From Bacteroidaceae bacterium (GTDB lineage Bacteria; Bacteroidota; Bacteroidia; Bacteroidales; Bacteroidaceae), in assembly GCA_017461605.1 (NCBI GenBank), contig JAFTXN010000009.1, positions 1-64,000 on the forward strand: DNA of 64,000 bases. The letters are read 5' to 3'. The notes under the pieces were generated by a model. That model had not been told where the DNA came from. It saw only the letters and a program-made list of their open reading frames with translations, and made no database searches. Shown piece after piece: positions 38,008-46,293 of the stretch. Position 1 is the first letter of the stretch; each line of letters opens with the position of its first letter. The translations under genes were made by a program, and so were the position numbers.

Positions 38008-38823
38008 ATGAAATCCGTACGTCCCAAAAAACAACTTGGACAACATTTCTTGAAAGATTTAAGCGTGGCACGGCGCATTGCCGACACCGTCGACGCTTGT
38101 CCCGACATCCCCGTGCTGGAGGTAGGTCCCGGCATGGGAGTGCTCACACAATATCTCATTCCCAAAGGCCGCCTGCTCAAGGTGGTGGAAATCGACGACG
38201 AGAGTGTGAGCTGGTTGCGCCACAACCATCCCTCGCTGGAGGAGCACATCATCGCCGACGACTTTCTCAAGATGCACCTGGAGAACACTTTTGACGGCTC
38301 TCCCTTTGTGCTGACCGGCAACTATCCCTACAACATCAGCAGTCAGATTTTCTTCAAGATGCTTGACTATCGCCACCTCATCCCTTGCTGCACCGGCATG
38401 ATACAGAAGGAGGTGGCCGAACGCCTGGCGGCAAAACCCGGCAACAAGGCCTACGGCATTCTGAGTGTGCTGGTACAATTGTGGTACGACGTGGAATATC
38501 TCTTCACCGTCGAACCCGGAGTCTTCAATCCACCTCCGAAAGTACAGAGTGCCGTGATACGCATGACGCGCAATGACACCGAGGATCCGGGATGCGATGC
38601 CCGACTCCTGCGTCGCCTGGTCAAGACTGTTTTCAACCAACGTCGCAAAATGATGCGCGGTTCTATTAAACCCCTGTTGGCTGCTCTTGACGCCGAGCGC
38701 GGAGGCAACAACGATCACGCCGAGTTCTTGTCACTGCCCCTGCTGACACGCCGTCCCGAACAGCTCTCCGTGCAGGAATTTGTGGAACTGACCAACATGG
38801 TGGAGGGCTTATACAAACCATAA
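38008..38823 (+). CDS. rsmA: 16S rRNA dimethyladenosine transferase (KsgA)
   Basis: 271 residues from the ATG at 38008 (MKSVRPKKQLGQHFL); an ATG at 37969 would add 13 residues and is less typical. It shows the SAM motif VLEVGPGMGVLTQYL, then NYPYNISSQIFFKML (the catalytic NYPY as NLPY-type motif), and the C-terminal VFNPPPKVQSAVIRM with VKTVFNQRRKMMRGSI. It dimethylates two adenosines in helix 45 of 16S rRNA. Good length and all motifs present. Confidence 0.96.
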   Translation: MKSVRPKKQLGQHFLKDLSVARRIADTVDACPDIPVLEVGPGMGVLTQYLIPKGRLLKVVEIDDESVSWLRHNHPSLEEHIIADDFLKMHLENTFDGSPFVLTGNYPYNISSQIFFKMLDYRHLIPCCTGMIQKEVAERLAAKPGNKAYGILSVLVQLWYDVEYLFTVEPGVFNPPPKVQSAVIRMTRNDTEDPGCDARLLRRLVKTVFNQRRKMMRGSIKPLLAALDAERGGNNDHAEFLSLPLLTRRPEQLSVQEFVELTNMVEGLYKP

Positions 38824-38861
38824 CGCCACACGCCTGTCAGGCCGCTCCCACTGCATAAAAA

Positions 38862-38926
38862 TCTGCAGTGCTTCCGGAAAATTCCGCAGTGCTTGTTGAA
38901 AATTCTGCAAGCACTGCGGAATTTCT
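38862..38926. repeat. GCAGTGCTTG-type intergenic repeat cluster
   Basis: Three copies: TCTGCAGTGCTTCCGGAAAA, TTCCGCAGTGCTTGTTGAAAA, and an inverted TCTGCAAGCACTGCGGAATT. The 390-base gap between rsmA and cstA holds nothing else except the cstA promoter. A related block is at 20024-20067. Confidence 0.6.
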
Positions 38927-39127
38927 CACATCCCATGGCTGTTTTCGTAGCTTCTCTATAGGCCTTTGTGCATGCTTGCTACGCTTTGCAAGAATGGCAC
39001 AAGTAGCACATCGACCAAAGGCATAGCATTTCACGACAAAAGACACATCTTCTCGCTTAGGTTCCTCAAAGAATACCCAACAGAGAAAAAAAGCATAGCT
39101 ACGGTACACACAAAAGCAAAAAGCACT

Positions 39128-39135
39128 AAATTTGC
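39128..39135 (+). promoter_or_regulatory. -7 element of cstA
   Basis: TAAATTTG fits the TAnnTTTG consensus, 78 bases before the cstA start. No clear TTTG -33 is seen. Confidence 0.45.
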
Positions 39136-39213
39136 CGGCGGCGCAGAAGCCATAGAGCCTTCAAAGTAGACACACTTCGTGCCATCCATTATTACATTTC
39201 ATCCATACAGCTT

Positions 39214-40671
39214 ATGATTTCTTTTGCTATCTGTCTGGTTGCCCTCGTTGTGGGTTATTTCACATACGGAAAGTTTCTCGAAAAGACCTTTGGTCCCGAC
39301 AATCGCCCCACCCCCGTCCAGAAATATGCCGACGGTGTGGACTACATCCGCATGCCGTCATGGAAAATTTTCATGATACAGTTTCTGAACATCGCCGGCT
39401 TAGGCCCGATTTTTGGTGCCATCCTCGGAGCCAAGTTTGGTGTAAGTTGCTTCTTGTGGATTGTGTTGGGTAGCATCTTTGCCGGTGCCATGCACGACTA
39501 TTTGTCGGCCATGATTTCGCTGCGGCACAACGGAGAGAGCCTCCCCGAAATCGTAGGCCACTATTTGGGCTCGGGCACCAAACAGGTGATGCGCACATTC
39601 AGCGTGGTGCTACTGGTGCTCGTGGGCGCCGTGTTTGTGTCGAGTCCGGCCGCATTGCTGCAAAACATGATGCCCGACCTGCTTACACTGCAATGGTGGA
39701 TTATAATCATTTTCCTCTACTACCTGTTGGCAGCCGTGCTTCCCATTGACAAAATCATCGGTCGCATTTATCCGCTCTTTGCTGCCGCCTTGCTATTCAT
39801 GGCCGGCGGTTTGCTCATCATGCTTTTCGTCCACCACCCAGTGCTTCCCGAGTTCTGGGACGGCATTGGCAATGCACACCCACAGGCCGAGAGTCTGCCT
39901 ATCTTCCCCATCCTTTTTGTCAGTGTGGCATGCGGAGCTATCTCAGGCTTTCACGCCACACAGAGCCCCATGATGTGTCGTTGCATGCAGCGTGGAAGCA
40001 TGGGTCGCCCCATCTTCTATGGTTCTATGATTGTGGAAGGAATCGTTGCACTGATTTGGGCAGCTGTGGCCACCTATTTCTTCCATTATGCCGGCGGCAC
40101 CGATAGTGTTCCGGCCGATGCCTATAGTGTAGCTGAGCCTGTGATTGTTCAGCACATGGCAGTGAAGTGGTTGGGCGTCGTCGGTGGCGCTTTGGCCGTG
40201 CTCGGTGTGATAGCCGCCCCCATCACCACCGGTGACACAGCCCTGCGATCGGCACGCCTCATCGTGGCCGACATGTTGCACATCGACCAAAGCAAATTGG
40301 GCAAGCGCCTGGCTGTCAGCGCAGTGCTTTTTGGTATCACCATGAGTATCATTCTCTATAGCCAAAACGACAAAGAAGGTTTCAGCGTGATATGGCGCTA
40401 CTTCTCATGGGCCAACCAAACCTTGTCAGTCTTCACGCTGTGGATGATCACTGTCTATCTGGTTCGTCACAAGAAGTGTTACTACATCTCCCTGTTGCCG
40501 GCACTCTTCATGACATGGGTCAGCGCCACGTACATCTGCATTGCCAAAGAATGTATGGGCCTACCGGCTATTGTATCACACACGGTGGGAGTAGCCGCCG
40601 TGATACTTTCTCTCCTATGGTTCGTGCGATGGAAATCGAGAAATTCAGGTATAGAGAGACTTGATGCTTAG
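39214..40671 (+). CDS. cstA: CstA-family (carbon starvation) transporter
   Basis: 485 residues, almost entirely transmembrane helices (about 12-14). Conserved features: MPSWKIFMIQFLNIAGLGPIFGAILGAKFG, GAMHDYLSAMISLRHNGESLPEI and FHATQSPMMCRCM, all typical of CstA. It is shorter than E. coli CstA (about 700 residues), as usual for Bacteroidetes members. The family imports peptides or pyruvate with protons. It is followed 54 bases later by the nitrous-oxide-stimulated promoter-family gene. Confidence 0.93.
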   Translation: MISFAICLVALVVGYFTYGKFLEKTFGPDNRPTPVQKYADGVDYIRMPSWKIFMIQFLNIAGLGPIFGAILGAKFGVSCFLWIVLGSIFAGAMHDYLSAMISLRHNGESLPEIVGHYLGSGTKQVMRTFSVVLLVLVGAVFVSSPAALLQNMMPDLLTLQWWIIIIFLYYLLAAVLPIDKIIGRIYPLFAAALLFMAGGLLIMLFVHHPVLPEFWDGIGNAHPQAESLPIFPILFVSVACGAISGFHATQSPMMCRCMQRGSMGRPIFYGSMIVEGIVALIWAAVATYFFHYAGGTDSVPADAYSVAEPVIVQHMAVKWLGVVGGALAVLGVIAAPITTGDTALRSARLIVADMLHIDQSKLGKRLAVSAVLFGITMSIILYSQNDKEGFSVIWRYFSWANQTLSVFTLWMITVYLVRHKKCYYISLLPALFMTWVSATYICIAKECMGLPAIVSHTVGVAAVILSLLWFVRWKSRNSGIERLDA

Positions 40672-40725
40672 CCGAAAAGCACAAAGCACTGCTTGTCTTT
40701 TGCAAAACACAACCTCTCTACCCAC

Positions 40726-41040
40726 ATGACACGCATCGAACGCGAAAAGGAGACCGTATCACACATGATACGCATCTATTGCCGGTATAAAGAGGGCAAC
40801 AAAACGCTCTGCCCCAACTGCCAACAACTTCTTACCTATGCGCACAAGCGGTTGGAGGGCTGCAAATTTGGAGAACACAAGCCCACCTGCAAGCGATGCC
40901 CCATCCATTGCTATCGCCCCGACATGAAACAAAAGATACAGGAAGTGATGCGCTACTCCGGCCCTCGCATGCTGTTGTTTCACCCTTGGGCCGCCATACG
41001 TCATCTATGGCAAGAAAGAAAGAGACGTTTCGAACAATGA
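40726..41040 (+). CDS. Nitrous oxide-stimulated promoter family protein (small Cys-rich)
   Basis: 104 residues from the ATG at 40726 (MTRIEREKETVSHMI). It carries CPNCQQLLTYAHKRLEGCKFGE and CKRCPIHCYRPDMK, a Cys array matching the family named for a nitrous oxide-responsive promoter (PF11756), plus RYSGPRMLLFHPWAA. The Cys pattern suggests metal binding. The function is unknown. It lies 54 bases after cstA and is likely cotranscribed. Confidence 0.75.
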   Translation: MTRIEREKETVSHMIRIYCRYKEGNKTLCPNCQQLLTYAHKRLEGCKFGEHKPTCKRCPIHCYRPDMKQKIQEVMRYSGPRMLLFHPWAAIRHLWQERKRRFEQ

Positions 41041-41205
41041 CACACCTCTCTCCACAAGCGTAACAACCGGAGAAAACTCAGAGACAGGCCTGTCGCATTT
41101 TCCACAACCTTAGCTGCCCTTTAGTAAACGCGAAACGTAATAAAGGGAAATGATTACCGGATAGCAAGAACTACCATCCCAAAAACTACGCATAGGTTAT
41201 ACAAA

Positions 41206-41230
41206 GAGCCTGACCATAGCGATCAGGCTT
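41206..41230 (-). terminator. Hairpin after the thiamine pyrophosphokinase gene
   Basis: GAGCCTGA / TCAGGCTT stem with a 9-base loop, 22 bases after the stop of the minus-strand pyrophosphokinase gene and followed on that strand by CTCTTTGT. Probably a terminator. Confidence 0.6.
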
Positions 41231-41251
41231 CATCTCGTAAACCCCAACATC

Positions 41252-41863
41252 TTACAGCGCATCGACATAATCGAGCAGCACCAAATAATCGCCTTCGGCA
41301 CAGATGGTAACTTCATCAGATAGCGCTTCGTTCAGTGTGCCCTGCCACCAGGCATCGAAGCTATAGATGGGATAACGAAGCCCCTCGCTGCCCAAGAGTT
41401 TTGCGCCGAAGTTGATGATGGAAATCTGTTGGCGAGGATGCACCCGGAAGGTCTGAGTATCGGTCAGAGGGCGAATTTCACAATGATCCGTCAACATCTT
41501 GACACGGATGCCCCGACGATGATACTCCATCAACAGCGCGATGTTTCCCAAAGTATGGCACTCGCGTTTTCCCGTTGCGCCAAGAATTACAATCTCGGTT
41601 TCGCCCATGTTGCATATATGGTTCACGGCTTTTGTGAGGTCATTGGTCTCCTGCTCCCTCACAATATGCAAACGGTCGGCAAAGCGAGAGCGTACTTCCG
41701 GAAGCAAAGAGTCGCCATCACCCACGATGGCCACAGGGACGCCCCCTTCGGCCACAAAACGATTGGCTGCGCCATCGCAGCACACCACAGGTTCGCCGGA
41801 ATGTAACAAACGGAGTGGTTTGGGATGTATTGGATAGTTGCCGTCGGCCAAAAGGATTGTCAT
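41252..41863 (-). CDS. Thiamine pyrophosphokinase
   Basis: 203 residues from the ATG at 41863 (MTILLADGNYP). TPK motifs are VVCCDGAANRF, AIVGDGDSLLPEV, REQETNDLTKAVNHI (the Asp-Leu-Thr-Lys catalytic motif) and VILGATGKRECHTLGNIALLMEY. The enzyme transfers pyrophosphate from ATP to thiamine in the cytoplasm. It overlaps the upstream PnuC-family transporter gene by four bases, so the pair imports and traps thiamine. No TPP riboswitch is visible upstream of the pair. Confidence 0.9.
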   Translation of the reverse strand: MTILLADGNYPIHPKPLRLLHSGEPVVCCDGAANRFVAEGGVPVAIVGDGDSLLPEVRSRFADRLHIVREQETNDLTKAVNHICNMGETEIVILGATGKRECHTLGNIALLMEYHRRGIRVKMLTDHCEIRPLTDTQTFRVHPRQQISIINFGAKLLGSEGLRYPIYSFDAWWQGTLNEALSDEVTICAEGDYLVLLDYVDAL

Positions 41864-42438
41864 AATGCAGATGGGTTGTTGAGAGTTTGAGAAGTGCACA
41901 TACGCCGTTTCCAATCGTAATAACCATAGATGGCGATGAGCGCGTAAACGGCATAAAGCACCGCCGTGAAATACAGGTCCTTGTAAACATAGAGAGCCAC
42001 GTAGAGCGCATCCACGAAGCACCACACAAGCCACTGCTCCACATATTTACGCGACAGCATCCACATGGCAACAATGCTCAGCGACGTGGTAAAAGCGTCG
42101 CTATAAGGAACCGTGCTATCTGTGCAGTGGATGAGTAACCAGGCAAGGGCAACAAAACAGACCAGAGCCACAAGAGCAAGGGGCAAGACATAGCGACGAG
42201 GAGTGCTGAGGATAGGTGTTTCCTGTTTCTCGCCATGCCTGAAAGCCCAAGCCCACCAGCCATAAACCGCGGCCAGAATATAGTAAATCTGAATGCCGCA
42301 GTCGGCGTAAAGACCGGCATCAAAATAAACCAGGGCATAAACCGCCGGCATGATGGCACCGACAATCCACAGATAGATACTGGCTCGGAGTTCGAGCCAA
42401 AGGTATAGGAAACCAAGAACAAAACCTAATATCTCCAT
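41860..42438 (-). CDS. pnuT: PnuC-family vitamin transporter, probably thiamine (PnuT)
   Basis: 192 residues with seven or so transmembrane helices: LGFVLGFLYLWLELRASIYLW opens it, and YILAAVYGWWAWAF carries the Trp-rich motif of PnuC proteins, with YVEQWLVWCFVDALYVALYVYKDLYFTAVLYAVY in the second half. PnuC-type carriers move nicotinamide riboside, riboflavin or thiamine by facilitated diffusion trapped by phosphorylation. The four-base overlap with thiamine pyrophosphokinase points to thiamine. The thiamine assignment is inference from context; the family call is firm. Confidence 0.85.
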   Translation of the reverse strand: MEILGFVLGFLYLWLELRASIYLWIVGAIMPAVYALVYFDAGLYADCGIQIYYILAAVYGWWAWAFRHGEKQETPILSTPRRYVLPLALVALVCFVALAWLLIHCTDSTVPYSDAFTTSLSIVAMWMLSRKYVEQWLVWCFVDALYVALYVYKDLYFTAVLYAVYALIAIYGYYDWKRRMCTSQTLNNPSAL

Positions 42439-42527
42439 GACTTATTTGACAGTTTTCCTGCCCCGTGTTTCAGATGTGTATTGACTTTCCGGAAGTGTCC
42501 AGAGGCACCGTGGCAATTCAAAAGAAC

Positions 42528-42562
42528 GGCCGCAATGCCTATTAGCGAAAGGCATTGCGGCC
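42528..42562. terminator. Terminator between cdsA and pnuT
   Basis: A perfect 13-bp stem GGCCGCAATGCCT / AGGCATTGCGGCC with loop ATTAGCGAA. On the minus strand it follows the cdsA stop by 20 bases and leads into TTCTTTT, so it ends the rsfS-ftsH-cdsA transcript. Confidence 0.8.
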
Positions 42563-42581
42563 ATAGAGTTGTTTTTTGTGT

Positions 42582-43427
42582 TCAGAATCCGATTAGATAG
42601 AAATAGAGTACGGCACCGGGAATAGCCACAAGGGCAGAATCGAAGCGGTCGAGCATGCCACCATGCCCCGGCAGTATGTTACCACTGTCCTTAATGCCGA
42701 GTTGACGCTTGAGCAAGCTTTCCACCAAGTCGCCCCAGGTGCCAAACACGCACACCGTCAGACCCAAGCCCATCCACTGCCAGAGCTGCATCTTTTCGGG
42801 GCAGAACCACCACAGCACCACCGCTGCCACAAGACAGAGCACACCGCCACCGATGCTGCCCACCCACGATTTCTTGGGCGAAATGCGTTCAAACAATTTG
42901 GCCGGGAAGCGCTTGTGCAACGCACTGCCCACCAAATATGCACCGGTGTCGCTCGTCCAGATGAAAATGAACACTGACAAAGGATAAATCCACTCGAAGC
43001 AAACCTTACCACAGAATGGGTCCAAACGGAAAGCCAACACCGAAAGCAACGCAAAAGGAAGCGCCACATAGAGTTGTGATGCAAAAGCATACGCCCAGTT
43101 CTTGAGCGGATGAGGCTCTTTGCGATAGAGTTCGCTCACAAGCAGATATATCAGCGTCAGCACGTAGGGAATAAACTCTTTAGGCCCTGTGAGTTCCGAG
43201 ACATATCCGGTGATGGCTGCCACCAAATAAAATCCGGCCACAGTCGTAATGAGACGATTGACCTGTGCTCCGTCATAGGCATTCACCAACGAAGTGAATT
43301 CCCAAACGCTCAGCACTGTTACCAACAGGAACAGCACCAAGAAACTAATGGGCGAAGCCACTGTGCATCCTATAACCGCCAACAAGAAGAACGTTCCTGT
43401 AATAGCGCGAACCAACATGTTGCTCAT
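42582..43427 (-). CDS. cdsA: Phosphatidate cytidylyltransferase
   Basis: 281 residues with eight or so transmembrane helices and the C-terminal signature SLLKRQLGIKDSGNILPGHGGMLDRFDS, including the DR..D pair of the active site. It makes CDP-diacylglycerol from phosphatidate and CTP in the inner membrane, the entry to phospholipid synthesis. It overlaps ftsH by four bases, giving the Bacteroidetes order rsfS-ftsH-cdsA. Confidence 0.95.
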   Translation of the reverse strand: MSNMLVRAITGTFFLLAVIGCTVASPISFLVLFLLVTVLSVWEFTSLVNAYDGAQVNRLITTVAGFYLVAAITGYVSELTGPKEFIPYVLTLIYLLVSELYRKEPHPLKNWAYAFASQLYVALPFALLSVLAFRLDPFCGKVCFEWIYPLSVFIFIWTSDTGAYLVGSALHKRFPAKLFERISPKKSWVGSIGGGVLCLVAAVVLWWFCPEKMQLWQWMGLGLTVCVFGTWGDLVESLLKRQLGIKDSGNILPGHGGMLDRFDSALVAIPGAVLYFYLIGF

Positions 43428-45493
43428 TGCTTGTCCTCCGTATCTTTTGTATCCTTGTTATCCAAATCTCTGCAAGCCTCGGCTGAAACTTCCACGACCT
43501 CGGCTCTCTCGGCTTCGGCTTGAGGATTTTCCGTAATAGCAGTCTCTGCATCCGGCTCAGCACTGTCGGACTCTGCCGCTTTCTTCTCAGCACTTTCCTC
43601 CAACAACACTTCGGCACGGCTCTTCCAGGGACGTTTTCCGAAGATGTTCTCCACATCCTCCGTATAGATTACCTCTCGTTCCACCAACAGGTCGGTCAGT
43701 TGCCCGTGCTTTTCGCCATTCTCACTCAGTATGGCCTTCGCACGCTCATACTGTTCAGCAATCAGTCGACGCACCTCGCCGTCAATAAGTTCGGCCGTCT
43801 TGTCAGAATAAGGACGTTGGAAATAGTTCTCCTGCGTGCTGTAATAGCTCACATTGGGCAGCAAGTCGCTCATACCCAAATAAGCAACCATAGCCGTCAC
43901 ACGTTTGGTAACCACTTCCAAGTCGTTGAGTGCACCAAACGAAATGTGACCGGTGAAGAGTTCCTCGGCAGCCCGACCGCCCAAAGTGGCACAGACCTCA
44001 TCAAGCATCTGCTCCTTCGTGGTATTGGTGCGTTCCTCCGGCAGATACCATGCAGCCCCAAGGGCACGGCCACGAGGCACAATGGTAACCTTGACCAACG
44101 GATTGGCATGTTCGAGCAACCACGACACGGTGGCATGACCGGCTTCGTGAATGGCAGTGGTACGCTTCTCCTCGGCCGTCATCACCTGTGTTTTGCGCTC
44201 CAAACCTCCAATGATGCGGTCCACAGCATCCAAGAAATCCTGTTTGGCCACCTGCTTCTTGTCGTGACGAGCGGCAATCAGTGCTGCCTCGTTACAAACA
44301 TTGGCTATATCGGCTCCCGAGAAGCCGGCCGTCTGTCGAGCCAGGAACTCGATGTCAAGTCCTTCCTCCAACTTGAGCGGACGCAAGTGCACGCCAAAGA
44401 TGTCAATACGCTCCGACAAATTGGGCAAATCCACTTGAATCTGTCGGTCGAAACGTCCGGCACGGAGCAAGGCTTCGTCAAGTATCTCCACGCGGTTGGT
44501 AGCAGCGATAATGATAACACCGGAATTGTTGGCGAAGCCGTCCATTTCGGTAAGCAACTGGTTGAGTGTGCTCTCACGCTCGTCGTTGCTATTGAATGTG
44601 GGATTCTTGCCACGGGCACGACCTATGGCATCGATCTCGTCTATGAAAATGATACAAGGTGCTTTCTCCTTGGCCTGGCGGAACAAATCGCGCACACGAC
44701 TGGCACCAACACCTACAAACATCTCAACAAAGTCGGAACCGGCCAAAGAGAAGAAAGGCACATCTGCTTCACCGGCCATCGCCTTAGCCAAGAGCGTCTT
44801 ACCAGTTCCCGGAGGACCTATAAGAAGTGCTCCCTTGGGAATTTTGCCACCCAGCTCGGTATATTTCTGCGGATTCTTCAGAAAGTCTACAATCTCACGA
44901 ACCTCTTGCTTGGCCCCTTCCTGACCGGCCACATCCTTAAACGTAACCTGCGGAGCACCATTGGTTTTCTCAAACAGTTTTGCTTTGCTCTTGCCCACAC
45001 TGAAGATGCCGGACTGTCCACCACCACTCATACGGCGCATGAAGAACATCCAGATAGCCACCAAGATAATAAGCGGCAACAGGCTTCCCAGCAAACTGAT
45101 GAAGAAGTTGCTACTCTCCTCATAGCGCACTTTACCCTTGTAGCCCGAAGTCTCCAGAAACTCCTGCAGTCGGTCCACACTGGGATATTTGGTGGTGCAA
45201 GTAGGCTTCGCACCTGTGTTTTTCGTTCCGGTTTTGAACACATCGCGCACATGCTGTCCTTGCACAATCATGCGTGCCACGCCTTCGGTCTTATCGACGG
45301 TAATATCGGCCGTATAGCCTTTCTGCACATATTCCTTGAAGACGGAATAATCGATCATCTTGTTTTGTCCGCCGCCCTCGCTGTCGCCCTGATAGAGCAT
45401 ATAGCCCAACAAGCCAATGATGACTATGTAGAGCCAATTCAGGTTGAAGCGCGGCATGCCGGTTCCCTTTTGGGGCGTTTTTTCTTTACTCAT
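43424..45493 (-). CDS. ftsH: ATP-dependent membrane zinc metalloprotease FtsH
   Basis: 689 residues. Two transmembrane helices flank a periplasmic domain (about residues 18-35 and 127-150). The AAA+ domain has Walker [15 protein letters not shown], Walker [14 protein letters not shown] and the second-region-of-homology arginines ([20 protein letters not shown]). The protease domain has the HEAGH zinc motif and a third ligand Asp in the following helix. The C-terminal 60 residues are acidic and Ala/Glu-rich, longer than in E. coli. FtsH degrades membrane and short-lived proteins. It lies between rsfS and cdsA. Confidence 0.98.
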   Translation of the reverse strand: MSKEKTPQKGTGMPRFNLNWLYIVIIGLLGYMLYQGDSEGGGQNKMIDYSVFKEYVQKGYTADITVDKTEGVARMIVQGQHVRDVFKTGTKNTGAKPTCTTKYPSVDRLQEFLETSGYKGKVRYEESSNFFISLLGSLLPLIILVAIWMFFMRRMSGGGQSGIFSVGKSKAKLFEKTNGAPQVTFKDVAGQEGAKQEVREIVDFLKNPQKYTELGGKIPKGALLIGPPGTGKTLLAKAMAGEADVPFFSLAGSDFVEMFVGVGASRVRDLFRQAKEKAPCIIFIDEIDAIGRARGKNPTFNSNDERESTLNQLLTEMDGFANNSGVIIIAATNRVEILDEALLRAGRFDRQIQVDLPNLSERIDIFGVHLRPLKLEEGLDIEFLARQTAGFSGADIANVCNEAALIAARHDKKQVAKQDFLDAVDRIIGGLERKTQVMTAEEKRTTAIHEAGHATVSWLLEHANPLVKVTIVPRGRALGAAWYLPEERTNTTKEQMLDEVCATLGGRAAEELFTGHISFGALNDLEVVTKRVTAMVAYLGMSDLLPNVSYYSTQENYFQRPYSDKTAELIDGEVRRLIAEQYERAKAILSENGEKHGQLTDLLVEREVIYTEDVENIFGKRPWKSRAEVLLEESAEKKAAESDSAEPDAETAITENPQAEAERAEVVEVSAEACRDLDNKDTKDTEDKQ

Positions 45494-45579
45494 GCAGTTT
45501 TCTCTTTTGTTGTGTGGAGGTAAGGTGTTTGCGTGGCAAAATAAGCACGCCGTTCGAGTACCTCCGTTTGTTGTTTAGT

Positions 45580-45951
45580 TTAGTCCAAATCGGGCACTTC
45601 TGTCAGTTGTGCATCGTCCCACAAGTGCTCCAAGTCGTAGTGTTCGCGTGCTTCGGGCAGGAAGATATGTACCATCACCGTACCGTAATCCATGGCCACC
45701 CATTCGGCATTGCCACGCCCCACCACAGCTGCAGGTTTTTCACCTTCCAATTCACGTGCCATGTCGCTTACACTCTCGGCAATGGCCTCAACCTGCTGCG
45801 GCGATCCGCCTTGACCGATTACAAAATAGCGGCTTGGTGCCGTCGGAATGTTCTCCATATTTACCACCACGATACCGCGACCTTTCTTTTCCTGTATGCC
45901 TTGCACAATGGCACGTACCAAAGCTTCTGTATCTTTTGTCTGATTGTTCAT
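45580..45951 (-). CDS. rsfS: Ribosomal silencing factor RsfS
   Basis: 123 residues. The RsfS/DUF143 core reads ALVRAIVQGIQEKKGRGIVVVNMENI, SRYFVIGQGGSPQQVEAIAESV and AEWVAMDYGTVMVHIFLPEAREHYDLEHLWDDAQ, all conserved. RsfS binds uL14 and blocks subunit joining when nutrients are short. It is the first gene of rsfS-ftsH-cdsA; a TAACTTTG -7 element sits upstream. Confidence 0.95.
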   Translation of the reverse strand: MNNQTKDTEALVRAIVQGIQEKKGRGIVVVNMENIPTAPSRYFVIGQGGSPQQVEAIAESVSDMARELEGEKPAAVVGRGNAEWVAMDYGTVMVHIFLPEAREHYDLEHLWDDAQLTEVPDLD

Positions 45952-45984
45952 GTTTTATATGTAGGAATATACTGATATAGGGTG

Positions 45985-45992
45985 CAAAGTTA
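45985..45992 (-). promoter_or_regulatory. -7 element upstream of rsfS
   Basis: TAACTTTG on the minus strand, 34 bases before the rsfS start; fits TAnnTTTG. Confidence 0.55.
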
Positions 45993-46126
45993 AAACGATT
46001 TCTCAGATTGGTAAAACCGCCTTGCCATTATGCCATGCATTTTTTCGTTTTTTATAACTTCTCCTCCGTTTTTAGACAAATAAACGGTGAATTTCATCAA
46101 AGCCATATTGAGTCTACCAATTCATG

Positions 46127-46272
46127 TCGCTCCGCGCAAGGTAGGCGGCGGCTCGGGAATGCTCAAATAAATTTGGCTTTCCGCTCGCCTTGCACACTTT
46201 CGCTCTGCGCAAGGTAGGCGGCGGCTCGGGAATGCTCAAATAAATTTGGCATTCCGCTCGCCTTGCACTACC
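46127..46272. repeat. 73-bp tandem duplication carrying promoter elements
   Basis: Two copies of a 73-base unit (about 46127-46199 and 46200-46272) differ at only a few bases. Each contains TCGGGAATGCTCAAATAAA, TTTGG and CGCTCGCCTTGCAC. The second copy ends in a working -7 (TACCTTTG); the first copy has the degenerate CACTTTCG in its place. Confidence 0.8.
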
Positions 46273-46276
46273 TTTG
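46245..46276 (+). promoter_or_regulatory. Promoter of the PIF1-like helicase gene
   Basis: TTTG (46245-46248), 20 bases, TACCTTTG (46269-46276): a full Bacteroidetes consensus, located in the second copy of the 73-bp repeat, with a start site near 46283 and the gene ATG at 46294, so the leader is very short. Confidence 0.75.
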
Positions 46277-46293
46277 TCCCAAAGAAAAGAGAT

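Noticed and set aside
42439-42581. TPP riboswitch upstream of the thiamine pair
   Set aside because: The conserved CTGAGA and GGATAATGC-type segments are missing.
43520-45523. Long open frame antisense to ftsH (667 codons)
   Set aside because: It mirrors the ftsH coding strand, has no protein-like composition and lacks start signals; ftsH motifs are complete on the other strand.
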